From assembly GCF_000307225.1 (NCBI RefSeq), contig NZ_HE978618.1, forward strand, positions 110,069 to 174,068: a DNA stretch of 64,000 nt, given 5' to 3'. Below, piece by piece: positions 1 to 8,696 of the stretch (position 1 is the stretch's first letter; the number at the start of each line of letters is the position of its first letter). The position numbers and the translations under genes were made by a program. A model generated the notes under the pieces. That model saw only the letters and a list, made by a program, of their open reading frames with translations. It did not search any database and was not told the DNA's origin. Origin of the DNA: Anaerococcus vaginalis. Its GTDB lineage: Bacteria > Bacillota > Clostridia > Tissierellales > Peptoniphilaceae.

Positions 1-12
1 GGAGATTTTTTC

Positions 13-1746
13 TTACAACTTAGGCCTAGCCTTGTAGCTTGTGTGTAGTAATTCTTTTGCTTTTTCACTTCCTACTTCTCCCAAATATTCTTCATAAAGT
101 TTTTTTATGTATGGGTTTTGGTAGGATTTTCTTAGTTTTTTATTTTCGTCAATTTTGTATAGAGCTTTTGATCTTTCTTTTAGGATTGATATATTTCCAT
201 TGTGGAATGGTTGACCACCTCCACCTATACAGCCTCCTGGGCATGCCATTACTTCTATGGCATCTAATTCTATTTCTTTATTTCTTAATTTTTCTAGTAG
301 TTTTCTGGTATTTCCTAATCCATTTGCTACTGCTATTTTTACTTCTCTTCCTTCTATATTTACTGTGGCTTTTTTGATTCCTTTTATGCCTCGTAAATCT
401 TCAAATTCTACTTTTTCTAACTCTTTTCCTGTTATTTTATCATAGGCTGTTCTTATGGTTGCTTCTATTACTCCACCGCTTGTTCCAAATATGTCTCCTG
501 CTCCCGTTGATTCTCCCATTGGATTGTCAAAGTCTGATTTTTCTAGGTTATTGAAGTCAATTCCTGCTTCTTTTATCATAGCCCCAAGTTCTCTTGTTGT
601 TATAACTATATCTACATCTGAATATCCTTCGTTTTCTAGTTCATCTCTTTTTGCTTCATATTTTTTGGATATACAAGGCATAACTGATACTACTTTTATG
701 TCTTCTACTTTTAAGCCCATTTTTTCTGCATAATATGTTTTTGCTATAGCTCCAAACATTTCGTGTGGACTTTTGCATGATGATGGAATATCTATCAAAT
801 CTGAGAATTGTTGTTCCATAAAATTAACCCAACCTGGACAACATGATGTAAGGATTGGGAGTTCTCCTTTTCCTTGTAATCTTTGAACAAATTCGTTTGC
901 TTCTTCCATTATTGTAAGGTCTGCTGCAAAATTTGTATCGAATATTTTGTCAAATCCTAAACTTCTTAGGGCCGTTACCATTTCTCCTTCTACTGATTCG
1001 CCTACTTTTCTTCCAAACATTTCTCCAAGGGCAACTCTTACTGCTGGTGCTACTTGGACTATTATGTGTTTATCTGTTTGTAATAATTTCCAAACTTCTT
1101 CTATATTTGATTTTTCTGTCAAGGCTCCTGTTGGACAAACTGATAAGCATTGACCACAAAATGTGCATGTTGTTTCAAACATAGATCTATTAAATGCTGA
1201 ACCAACGTGGGTATTAAATCCTCTTCCTACTTCTGCAAGGGCTCCTACTGTTTGTACTTTGTTACACATATTTTCACATCTTCTGCAAAGAATACATTTG
1301 TTTGGATCTCTCACTAATGAATAGGAATTATCATCTATTGGAAGATTTCTCTTTTCTCCTGTGTATTTTATTTCTCTAATATTTAAGTCGTGTGCCAATT
1401 TTTGTAATTGACAATTCAAATTTTTGGAACATTTCAAACAATCATTTGGATGATCTGACAAAAGCAATTCAACCATTGTTCTTCTTGCTCTTATTACTTC
1501 TTGGCTATCAGTTTTTATATTCATCCCTTCTTTTACAAAAGTCGCACAAGCTGGGATAAATTTATTTTTATCTAAATCTTCTACTAAACAAACTCTACAA
1601 GATGCTAATTTATTTACAAATTTTATATCTCCCAAATCCATATGGCAAAGTGTTGGTATTTTTATATTTAAACTTTTCGCTGCATCAAGGACTGTTGTAG
1701 ATTCTGAAACTTCTACTTTTTTTCCATTTATTGTTAAACTAATCAT
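13..1746 (-). CDS. hydA: [FeFe] hydrogenase catalytic subunit HydA
   Basis: 577-residue iron-only hydrogenase that reduces protons to H2 (or oxidises H2). An N-terminal plant-type 2Fe-2S domain is followed by the His-Cys3 cluster (HPNDCLKC), two 4Fe-4S motifs (CILCRRCENMC and CTFCGQCLSVCP) and the H-cluster domain with the three signature motifs TSCCPGW, MPCISKKYE and MACPGGCIGGGG. Length and modular order match the HydA subunit of trimeric NAD(H)-linked hydrogenases. It is the last gene of hydC-hydB-hydA, 10 bp after hydB, and has a strong AGGAGG ribosome site. The partners suggest an electron-bifurcating enzyme using NADH and ferredoxin; that step is inferred from context. The maturases HydEFG are not in this window. 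Confidence 0.96.
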   Translation of the reverse strand: MISLTINGKKVEVSESTTVLDAAKSLNIKIPTLCHMDLGDIKFVNKLASCRVCLVEDLDKNKFIPACATFVKEGMNIKTDSQEVIRARRTMVELLLSDHPNDCLKCSKNLNCQLQKLAHDLNIREIKYTGEKRNLPIDDNSYSLVRDPNKCILCRRCENMCNKVQTVGALAEVGRGFNTHVGSAFNRSMFETTCTFCGQCLSVCPTGALTEKSNIEEVWKLLQTDKHIIVQVAPAVRVALGEMFGRKVGESVEGEMVTALRSLGFDKIFDTNFAADLTIMEEANEFVQRLQGKGELPILTSCCPGWVNFMEQQFSDLIDIPSSCKSPHEMFGAIAKTYYAEKMGLKVEDIKVVSVMPCISKKYEAKRDELENEGYSDVDIVITTRELGAMIKEAGIDFNNLEKSDFDNPMGESTGAGDIFGTSGGVIEATIRTAYDKITGKELEKVEFEDLRGIKGIKKATVNIEGREVKIAVANGLGNTRKLLEKLRNKEIELDAIEVMACPGGCIGGGGQPFHNGNISILKERSKALYKIDENKKLRKSYQNPYIKKLYEEYLGEVGSEKAKELLHTSYKARPKL

Positions 1747-1756
1747 TGAAAACCTC

Positions 1757-3337
1757 CTAGACTAAAGCTATGGCATCTATCGGACAATTTTCCATACATT
1801 GCCCACATTTTATGCATTTATCATGGTCAATGTCATGTTTATTTCTTTTTTCTCCAGAAATTGCCTGAGCTGGACAAAGCCTTTTACACTTGCCACAACC
1901 AATACATTTTTCTCCAACTGAATATGAAAGCAAAGATAAGCACCTTTTTGCTGGGCAAGTTTTATTTTCACCAATGTGAGCTTCATATTCATCATAAAAA
2001 TAATGCATGGTAGAAATTATTGGATTTGGGCTTGATTGACCCAAACCACATAGGGAAGTTTCTGCTACAATATGAGATAATTCATCAAGTTTTTCTAAAG
2101 TTTCTGAATTTGCCTTACCATTTGTTATATCGTCTAGCATTTCGAATAATCTTTTATTTCCTATCCTACATGGTGTACATTTTCCACAAGATTCATCAAC
2201 AGAAAATTCTAGGAAAAATCTGGCAACATCGACCATACAATCGTCCTCATCCATTACAACCATTCCTCCAGAGCCCATAATTGAACCAATCTTTTTTAGA
2301 GATTCAAAATCACAAGCTGTATCAAATAGTTTTGTTGGAATACATCCTCCTGATGGTCCTCCGGTTTGGACTGCCTTTGCCTTTTTGTCATTTTGGATTC
2401 CACAACCAATATCATAGACAATTTCTCTTATAGTTGTTCCCATCTCAACTTCAACAAGACCAGATTCTTTTACTTTTCCAACTAGAGCAAAAACTTTTGT
2501 ACCAGGAGATTTTTCTGTTCCAAAAGATTTAAACCAAGATGGACCTTTGTTTATAATTTGAGCAACATTCGCAAGAGTTTCTACATTATTTATTACGGTC
2601 GGTTTTTGCCAAAGTCCCCTTACAGTTGTCCTAAATTCTTTATTTCTTGGCATACCTCTTTTTCCTTCAATAGACTCCATAAGAGCAGTTCCCTCACCAC
2701 AAACAAAAGCTCCTGCACCAAGTCTTAAATCAATATCAAAAGAAAAATCAGAGCCCATAATATTTTCTCCCAAAAGGTTATATTCTTTTGCTTGCTTGAT
2801 TGCATTTTCCAAAGATTTTACAGCCTTTGGATACTCTGCCCTTACATAAATATATCCTTGATTAGAACCAATAGCCCTTGCACAAATTGTCATAGCCTCT
2901 AAAACTGAATGAGGATCAAATTCCAAAATAGACCTATCCATAAAAGCACCAGGATCACCCTCATCAGCATTGCAAATTATGTATTTAACATCAGTATTTT
3001 GCTTAAAAGCAGCTTCCCATTTTCTTCCAGCAGGAAAACCAGCTCCCCCTCTTCCCCTAAGACCAGACTCCTTTATTATGTCGATAATTTCTTTTCTATC
3101 AAGCTCAAAAATCGCCTTATTCAAAGCAAAATATCCGTCTTGACTTATGTACTCATCAATATCTTGAGGATTAATAATGCCACAATTTTTCAAAACCAAT
3201 CTTTGTTGATTTTTATAAAATTTTCCCTTCAATTTAATATTACCATTATCATCTATAAAAACCTTATTATAATCCAGACGGTTTTTTAAAGATTCAAGAG
3301 ATTTTTTCTTAATTTCTAAAAGTTTATCCTTATTCAT
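1757..3337 (-). CDS. hydB: NuoF-like hydrogenase subunit HydB (NADH/FMN flavoprotein)
   Basis: 526-residue flavoprotein that passes electrons between NAD(H) and the hydrogenase. The FMN/NADH site is seen in GRGGAGFPAGRKW and the surrounding NuoF core, the N3-type 4Fe-4S motif in ESCGKCTPCR, and two C-terminal ferredoxin clusters in CIGCGKCKRLCP and CIKCGQCMENCP. The N terminus before the NuoF core is only about 90 residues and has no cysteines of the thioredoxin-like 2Fe-2S domain that many clostridial HydB proteins (about 600 residues) carry. It overlaps the end of hydC by 8 bp, so the two are probably translationally coupled. Confidence 0.95.
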   Translation of the reverse strand: MNKDKLLEIKKKSLESLKNRLDYNKVFIDDNGNIKLKGKFYKNQQRLVLKNCGIINPQDIDEYISQDGYFALNKAIFELDRKEIIDIIKESGLRGRGGAGFPAGRKWEAAFKQNTDVKYIICNADEGDPGAFMDRSILEFDPHSVLEAMTICARAIGSNQGYIYVRAEYPKAVKSLENAIKQAKEYNLLGENIMGSDFSFDIDLRLGAGAFVCGEGTALMESIEGKRGMPRNKEFRTTVRGLWQKPTVINNVETLANVAQIINKGPSWFKSFGTEKSPGTKVFALVGKVKESGLVEVEMGTTIREIVYDIGCGIQNDKKAKAVQTGGPSGGCIPTKLFDTACDFESLKKIGSIMGSGGMVVMDEDDCMVDVARFFLEFSVDESCGKCTPCRIGNKRLFEMLDDITNGKANSETLEKLDELSHIVAETSLCGLGQSSPNPIISTMHYFYDEYEAHIGENKTCPAKRCLSLLSYSVGEKCIGCGKCKRLCPAQAISGEKRNKHDIDHDKCIKCGQCMENCPIDAIALV

Positions 3338-3827
3338 TACCCATCTCCCTAGCTTTTAAAATAATTTCATGTACATCAGCAGTTGATAAATTTCCAATAT
3401 CAAGATCCCCATCAATACTAGCAACTGGAGCAATACCACACTGACCAATGCACCTTGCCTCAGACAAGGAAATTTTTCCATCATCAGTAGTATCACCAAC
3501 CTCAATTCCAAGTTCCTCAGATAAAGACTGTAAAATTTTATCGCTTCCCTTTACATAGCAGGCAGTCCCAAGGCAAACACAAATTTCATGTTCTCCCTTT
3601 GGCTTTAAAGAAAATTGAGAATAAAAAGTAGCAACACCATAAATTTCACTAGATGGAACATCAAGCTTCAAAGCCATCAAATCTACAATTTCCTCTGGAA
3701 TATAAGAGAAAAGATTTTGGCACTTTTGCAAAACCGGCATAACCGCACCCTTTTTACCAATATTTTCATCCAAAAACTCACAAAATTCGTCAAATTTGTC
3801 CCTGTCCAACTTATAACAAAAACTCAT
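3330..3827 (-). CDS. hydC: NuoE-like hydrogenase subunit HydC
   Basis: 165-residue thioredoxin-fold 2Fe-2S protein of the NuoE/24-kDa family. The four cluster ligands are visible as CLGTAC and CIGQC (C-x4-C and C-x3-C). It is first gene of the hydrogenase operon and supplies the 2Fe-2S relay of the HydABC complex. The start at 3827 follows a good GAGGAGG site. A Rex-like palindrome lies about 62 bp upstream of the start, which would fit control by the NADH/NAD+ ratio (inference). Confidence 0.94.
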   Translation of the reverse strand: MSFCYKLDRDKFDEFCEFLDENIGKKGAVMPVLQKCQNLFSYIPEEIVDLMALKLDVPSSEIYGVATFYSQFSLKPKGEHEICVCLGTACYVKGSDKILQSLSEELGIEVGDTTDDGKISLSEARCIGQCGIAPVASIDGDLDIGNLSTADVHEIILKAREMGNE

Positions 3828-3888
3828 AAGCCCTCCTCATAAAATATTTTAAGTTCAATAGATAATTAAAATAAAACTAGCACTTTAT

Positions 3889-3906
3889 TTGTGAAAACGT
3901 AATCAA
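3889..3906 (-). promoter_or_regulatory. Rex-like operator upstream of hydCBA
   Basis: On the minus strand this reads TTGATTACGTTTTCACAA, which agrees at 11 of 14 fixed positions with the Firmicutes Rex consensus TTGTTAA-N4-TTAACAA. Rex senses NADH/NAD+ and controls fermentation and hydrogenase genes in clostridia. I matched it by eye; no Rex gene is in the window. Confidence 0.4.
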
Positions 3907-4343
3907 TATGTGTGATTTTTAAAATTTTTATAAAATAAAAATCTAAGAAATAAAACACGAAATATAAAATACAATTAAAAACGAAAAATTAATAAAGATA
4001 CTAATATTATTAAATTTATAAGTTCCTTTATATAAATATAGCAAATTTTTTAAGACTTGTAAATTAAATAAAATTTAATATGTAATATGTTATATAACTA
4101 TTTTAAATAAAAATGTTAGGTTCAGATTATTTTTAAACGTTTTCCTTTGCCTGCAGAAGAGTCTGATATTTTTTTAATCCATTTGTTTTGAAAAGCAAAT
4201 TTTTTTAATAATAAATCCACCCAAAACTAAATTCTACATATAATAATTGCCTAATAAAAAACAAATCCAACAAATTTGGAGCCTAAAATTATTTTTAAAA
4301 ATAAATCAATTAATTATTTTAAAAAATATCTACTAATAAAACA
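3907..4343. other. AT-rich intergenic stretch without a gene
   Basis: Between the divergent hyd and pan operons. It is very A+T-rich and holds no convincing open reading frame, tRNA or known riboswitch. A weak hairpin (ATTTG / CAAAT followed by T residues near 4183-4206) is the only structure seen. No hydC promoter could be assigned with confidence. Confidence 0.5.
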
Positions 4344-4372
4344 TTGTTAAATTTATAATAATATCATATAAT
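4344..4372 (+). promoter_or_regulatory. Sigma-A-type promoter of the pan operon
   Basis: TTGTTA (4344-4349), a 17-bp spacer and a consensus TATAAT (4367-4372). The transcript would begin near 4379, leaving a leader of about 168 nt before panD. Confidence 0.65.
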
Positions 4373-4378
4373 ACACCT

Positions 4379-4546
4379 AGAGATAGTATTTAAGGTTTTT
4401 AAAACTATACTCTTTTACACCATTATATTTGATTTTTAAAAATGAGCTTATATATTTAGTGAGACTCAAAATATTTTGTTACTAGGCAAGGTTTTTGGTT
4501 TTTTTAAGTTATAGACTGATTTCCTTGCTTTTTTTTAGGAGATTTT
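4379..4546 (+). promoter_or_regulatory. Structured 5' leader of panD with terminator-like hairpin
   Basis: The leader begins with a stem in which AGAG-A-TAGT pairs with ACTA-TA-CTCT, leaving unpaired A/TA residues in the helix (about 4379-4415). It ends with GCAAGG (4486-4491) pairing with CCTTGC (4523-4528), followed at once by a T8 run (4529-4536) and the AGGAG of panD. That last hairpin looks like an intrinsic terminator placed at the ribosome site, as in attenuation. A 'pan' RNA motif is known upstream of pantothenate genes in Firmicutes; I cannot say whether this is one. Confidence 0.4.
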
Positions 4547-4930
4547 ATGAATATTGAAATGTTAGAAGGAAAAATTCACAGGGCTACTGTAACCCAAGCT
4601 GAACTTAACTATGTTGGATCCATCACTGTTGATGAAGTTTTGCTCGAAAGTGCTGGGATTAGAGAGTATCAAAAGGTTCAAGTAGTCGATATTAATAATG
4701 GAAATAGAATTGAAACTTACACTATTGCTGGCGAGAAAAATAGTGGGGTTATTTGTTTGAATGGTGCTGCAGCAAGACATTTTGCTACAGGTGATAAGGT
4801 AATTATTATGGCTTATGCTAATTATAATGAAGAGGATTTGAAAAATTATAGTCCAAAGGTTGTTTTTGTTGATGATGAAAATAAAATCGAAAAAATTTCA
4901 TCTTATGAAAAGCATGGGACTTTATCATAA
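4547..4930 (+). CDS. panD: Aspartate 1-decarboxylase PanD
   Basis: 127-residue pyruvoyl enzyme converting L-aspartate to beta-alanine, the amine half of pantothenate. The self-cleavage site Gly24-Ser25 is seen in YVGSITVD, with the conserved Lys9 and His11 in the preceding GKIHRATV stretch; length is normal for the family. It is first gene of panD-panC-BASS carrier on the plus strand, with AGGAG just after a T-run that ends the leader hairpin. Cytoplasmic. Confidence 0.96.
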   Translation: MNIEMLEGKIHRATVTQAELNYVGSITVDEVLLESAGIREYQKVQVVDINNGNRIETYTIAGEKNSGVICLNGAAARHFATGDKVIIMAYANYNEEDLKNYSPKVVFVDDENKIEKISSYEKHGTLS

Positions 4931-4984
4931 ATAATTTTTAGTGGTGTATTAGACTATCTCTAAATTTTTTTAGAGGAGAAAAAA

Positions 4985-5824
4985 ATGAAAGTTATTAAAA
5001 AAATTGACGAATTGCAAGAAATTTTAAAAAATTTCAAAAAAGAAGGTAAGTCTATTGGCCTTGTTCCTACCATGGGATTTTTGCACAAGGGTCATGCAAG
5101 TCTTATAAAAAAGGCTGTTAGCGAAAATGATATAGTTGTTGTTTCTGATTTTGTAAATCCTATTCAATTTGGACCAAATGAAGACTTGGAAGCTTATCCA
5201 AGGGATATTGATGCTGATAGCAAATTGTGCGAAGATTTGGGAGCTGATTTTATTTTTAATCCAGAGCCAAGTGAAATGTATCACGATAAAAAGGCTTTTG
5301 TTGATATCGAGGGGCTTTCTGATAATTTATGTGGCGCAAGAAGGGCTGGACATTTTAGGGGAGTTTGTACAGTTTGTACAAAATTATTTAATATAGTTGG
5401 CCCAGACAGGGCATATTTTGGACAAAAAGACGCCCAACAACTTGCCATTATTAAAAAATTGGTTTTTGATTTGAATATTCCAGTTGAAATTATTCCTTGC
5501 CCAATTGTAAGAGAAGACGACGGACTTGCCATGTCCTCAAGAAATACTTATCTTTCAACTGAGGAGAGAAAAGCTGCTCTTTGTCTTTCAAAATCAATTT
5601 TTGAAGGGGAAAAAATGGCAAAAGAAGGATTTTCTGTAAAAGAAGTTTTGGAAAAAATGGAAGAAATAATTTCAGCAGAAAAACTTGCAAAAATCGACTA
5701 CATCAGTGCAGTTGACCTTGAAACAATTGAAGATGTAGATAATTTCAATAAAGATACCTTGGTTGCCATAGCAGTTTATATTGGAAGAACTAGATTAATT
5801 GACAATTTTATTTATAGGGTATAA
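4985..5824 (+). CDS. panC: Pantothenate synthetase PanC
   Basis: 279-residue ligase joining D-pantoate and beta-alanine with ATP. Nucleotidyltransferase signatures are present: PTMGFLHKGHASL near the N terminus (HxGH-type), FGQKDAQQ in the middle and the KMSKS-like AMSSRNTYL near residue 180. It follows panD by 54 bp with AGGAG and is 2 bp from the next gene. PanB and PanE, which make pantoate, are not next to it, unlike many panBCD operons. Confidence 0.96.
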   Translation: MKVIKKIDELQEILKNFKKEGKSIGLVPTMGFLHKGHASLIKKAVSENDIVVVSDFVNPIQFGPNEDLEAYPRDIDADSKLCEDLGADFIFNPEPSEMYHDKKAFVDIEGLSDNLCGARRAGHFRGVCTVCTKLFNIVGPDRAYFGQKDAQQLAIIKKLVFDLNIPVEIIPCPIVREDDGLAMSSRNTYLSTEERKAALCLSKSIFEGEKMAKEGFSVKEVLEKMEEIISAEKLAKIDYISAVDLETIEDVDNFNKDTLVAIAVYIGRTRLIDNFIYRV

Positions 5825-5826
5825 AA

Positions 5827-6783
5827 ATGGAAAAAATTTCAAGAATTTCAGAAAAAATAACTCAAAATATAGGTTTAATTATTGTAATATTTTCTGTCGT
5901 TGCCTATTTTGTCCCAGCTTATTTTTCTTGGATGACAAATTACACTACAATTTTTCTTGCCCTTGCCATGTTTGGAATGGGAACTTCCATTGATTCTGAT
6001 GCTTTTAAGAAAATTTTAAAAAATCCTAGGGATATTTTTATAGGAGCCTTGGCACAATTTACAATTATGCCCCTAATAGCTTGGATTTTAGCTGTAAGTT
6101 TTGATGTAAATAGAGATATTGCTTTAGGAATTATCCTTGTTGGATCATGTCCTGGAGGAACTGCATCAAATGTAATAACCCATATAGCTGGAGGAAATGT
6201 TTCAATGTCAGTTTCAATGACAATTTTATCAACTCTTCTTGCTCCGATAGTTACACCTTTTTTGGTATATCTTTTGGCAGGAAGATGGGTTGAAGTTTCA
6301 ATTTTAGCCATGTTTAAATCAGTTGTTACAGTAGTTTTGATCCCAGTTTTAATGGGAATTTTTGCAAAAAAATTAAGCCCCGAAAAAATGGAAAAATCAA
6401 AATCAATTTTCCCATTAATATCATCCCTTGCAATTATTTTGATAATTTCAGGAATAATCGGAGCAAACGCAGAAAAGATTGCAAAATCTGGCCTAATAGT
6501 TTTATTAATAGTAATGATTCACAACGCCTTGGGACTTTTGTTGGGCCTTGGAGTTTCCAAATTATTCAAAATGGATTACGACAAGCAAACAGCCCTATCA
6601 ATTGAAGTGGGAATGCAAAATTCCGGCCTTGCCATCCAACTCGCAACAGCAAATTTCGCCCTAAACCCACTAGCAACACTACCAGGAGCAATATTTTCAA
6701 TCTGGCACAATATTTCTGGTTCAATTTTTGCATCAATAAGGAGAAAAGATGTAAAGGAAATTGCCTTTGCTAGGAAAAGATAA
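5827..6783 (+). CDS. Bile acid:sodium symporter (BASS) family carrier, candidate pantoate/ketopantoate importer
   Basis: 318-residue membrane protein with about nine to ten hydrophobic segments and BASS hallmarks (GSCPGGTASNV near residue 105 and EVGMQNSGLA near residue 260). It starts 2 bp after panC, so it is almost certainly in the pan operon. The BASS protein PanS of Salmonella carries ketopantoate, so import of a pantoate precursor is the natural hypothesis; other BASS members carry bile acids, pyruvate or sugar-derived acids. Substrate is inferred from context only. Confidence 0.85.
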   Translation: MEKISRISEKITQNIGLIIVIFSVVAYFVPAYFSWMTNYTTIFLALAMFGMGTSIDSDAFKKILKNPRDIFIGALAQFTIMPLIAWILAVSFDVNRDIALGIILVGSCPGGTASNVITHIAGGNVSMSVSMTILSTLLAPIVTPFLVYLLAGRWVEVSILAMFKSVVTVVLIPVLMGIFAKKLSPEKMEKSKSIFPLISSLAIILIISGIIGANAEKIAKSGLIVLLIVMIHNALGLLLGLGVSKLFKMDYDKQTALSIEVGMQNSGLAIQLATANFALNPLATLPGAIFSIWHNISGSIFASIRRKDVKEIAFARKR

Positions 6784-6969
6784 GTTTTAAATATTTAATT
6801 AAAGATAAGATGGTCTATTTATAAATACTCTATATCTTAGAAGTCGAAAAGAACTTTCTATGATAAGTATTAGGACTTGTTTAAGTTTACTTCTTAAAGT
6901 TTTGAGAAAGTTTTATTCTAGGAAATTTAGGGTATAATAACTGAGAAATAAAAATTTAAGGAGGAAATT

Positions 6970-7179
6970 ATGAAAATTTCAGCTAGAAATACAATTAAAG
7001 GAAAAGTAGTAGAAGTTGTTGAAGGTGCAGTTAATGGAATTGTTAAAATCGACATTGGAAATGGAACTATAATCACATCATCTATTACAAACAATGCTAT
7101 AAAAGAACTTGGTCTTGAAAAAGGCAAAGAAGCTTATGCAGTAATTAAAGCAAGCAACGTTATGGTAGCTGTTGACTAA
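6970..7179 (+). CDS. Stand-alone TOBE/Mop molybdate-binding protein
   Basis: 69-residue single TOBE (Mop) domain. The start MKISARN and the pattern GAVNGIVKIDIGNG...TSSITN...GLEKGKEAYAVIKASNVMVAVD match small molbindins that store molybdate or tungstate. AAGGAGG lies just upstream and a consensus TATAAT at 6933-6938. There are no molybdate transporter or molybdenum-cofactor genes nearby, so it is a monocistronic unit closed by a strong terminator. Confidence 0.9.
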   Translation: MKISARNTIKGKVVEVVEGAVNGIVKIDIGNGTIITSSITNNAIKELGLEKGKEAYAVIKASNVMVAVD

Positions 7180-7202
7180 TAATTAATATATAAAGACTAA
7201 TA

Positions 7203-7272
7203 GCAAGCTAATAAGCTTGCCTCATAAAGTTAGATATAATACCAGAGTTATAATAAAGCTCTGGTATTTTTT
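7203..7272 (+). terminator. Terminator after mop
   Basis: A small perfect hairpin GCAAGCTAATAAGCTTGC (7203-7220) is followed by a strong intrinsic terminator: ATACCAGAG (7239-7247) pairs with CTCTGGTAT (7259-7267) and runs into T6. Confidence 0.85.
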
Positions 7273-7497
7273 AAAATTTTCCTACTCCTAGGGGTAGAAT
7301 TTTTTTATGCTAAATTTTTCTTTATATATTCTACTGGTAATAAATATCCTGATTTTTTATACTTTCTTAATCGTAATATTTTATGAAAGCTTTAATAGTT
7401 TTTTGTTTTGATATTTTATAGCTTAATTTTTTCACTCTTGTACATATTTTATATAAAGCATCTTTTTATTTTAAATTCCACCCTACTTTTTGCAATC

Positions 7498-7554
7498 AAA
7501 AAACTAACCTCCTTTAGTTAGTTTCTTGGTCTAACTTTTGGAGGTCAGTTTTTT
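7498..7554 (-). terminator. Long nested palindrome ending the D-serine operon
   Basis: AAAAAACTAACCTCC (7498-7512) pairs with GGAGGTCAGTTTTTT (7540-7554), 14 of 15 bp. Inside it AGTTAG (7516-7521) pairs with CTAACT (7531-7536). Read on the minus strand it ends in T6, so it should terminate the operon that ends at 7575. The same symmetry works on the plus strand. Nothing coding is seen from 7273 to 7497. Confidence 0.75.
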
Positions 7555-7574
7555 AAATTTCTCGTATTTTTATC

Positions 7575-8684
7575 TTATATTTCTTGTCTTTGAGAGTTTC
7601 CTCTTATGTCAACTTCTATTATTTTTTCAAGTTCATCATTTCTGTAGCCGTAAAAATAATTTGTTAGATTTGCAGTTGAGCATGAATGATTCGGAATTAT
7701 TTGAACTCTTTGTCCAACCTTTAATTTCTTTTTATCATCATTAACTTTTCCAACTTCTTCTGATAGGGATTCTATCAAACAATTTTCATGTCCAATTATA
7801 ACTCCATGACCCTTTATTGAATCATTTCCGTGTGCTCCCTTATCAAGTCCCAAACATTTTGCTCCTGCATCTATCATAAAGGTATTTTCTCTAGGATTTG
7901 ATGTAACTGATGCCAAAACTCTTAGGGCACAATCTTCTTCTTTTGCAATGCCCAAAGACATTTGGATTGCATCTAAAAATACATAATTTCCTGGATGAAA
8001 TACATTTATAGTGTCATCTTTTACAGCTTTTAAATATGTTGGAGTTGAGCCTGAAGTAACATATTTTATTTCGTAACCTGCATCTTTCAAAACTTTTTTC
8101 GCATAAGCCAAAGTTTCGATTTCATCTTTTACAAATTTGTCCACTTCTTCTGGAAGAGAGGCTGAATAAACATGACCTGGATGGGATGAAATTCCTACAA
8201 AATTTAAGTTTTCAAATTCTTTCATTTTTTCGGCAAATTCTAGTAAATTTTCTTTTTCTATTCCAAATCTCTTTAAGCCACAATTTACAATTATTGTGTA
8301 GTTGATTTTCGCATTTTCTTTACCAGCTTTTTCGTTTATAAATTTTCCTGCCTCTAAATTATCAATTCTTACTATGAAATTAGTTTTTTTAGACAGATTT
8401 ATTATTCTTTCTATAGCTATATCATCTGAAACTGGATAGGCATACATAATATTTTCAAATCCTGCTTCCATTGATTTTTCGCACTCATCCAAAGTTCCAC
8501 ACAAAACTCCTGTAGCCTTATTTTCTTTTTGCATTTTTAAAATTTCGCTTGATTTGTGTGTTTTAATCATTGGCCAAATTTCTTTATTATTTTCTATAGC
8601 CAAGTTATGGAATCTTTTTATATTATTTTCTAAAGCGTCTAAATTTAAAATTATTGATGGGGTTTTTAATTCATTTAATTTCAT
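7575..8684 (-). CDS. D-threonine aldolase / D-serine dehydratase-like PLP enzyme (DSD1 family)
   Basis: 369-residue fold-III PLP protein: an alanine-racemase N-terminal barrel (PLP lysine in MIKTHKSSE near residue 43) and the C-terminal metal-binding D-serine-dehydratase-like domain with the paired His/Cys ligands in PNHSCSTANL near residue 337. The family includes D-threonine aldolases and eukaryotic-type, metal-dependent D-serine dehydratases. It is third in an operon with dsdA and a GntP permease, so a role on D-serine or another beta-hydroxy D-amino acid is likely. Exact reaction cannot be told from sequence. Confidence 0.88.
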   Translation of the reverse strand: MKLNELKTPSIILNLDALENNIKRFHNLAIENNKEIWPMIKTHKSSEILKMQKENKATGVLCGTLDECEKSMEAGFENIMYAYPVSDDIAIERIINLSKKTNFIVRIDNLEAGKFINEKAGKENAKINYTIIVNCGLKRFGIEKENLLEFAEKMKEFENLNFVGISSHPGHVYSASLPEEVDKFVKDEIETLAYAKKVLKDAGYEIKYVTSGSTPTYLKAVKDDTINVFHPGNYVFLDAIQMSLGIAKEEDCALRVLASVTSNPRENTFMIDAGAKCLGLDKGAHGNDSIKGHGVIIGHENCLIESLSEEVGKVNDDKKKLKVGQRVQIIPNHSCSTANLTNYFYGYRNDELEKIIEVDIRGNSQRQEI

Positions 8685-8696
8685 TTTTTTCTCCTC

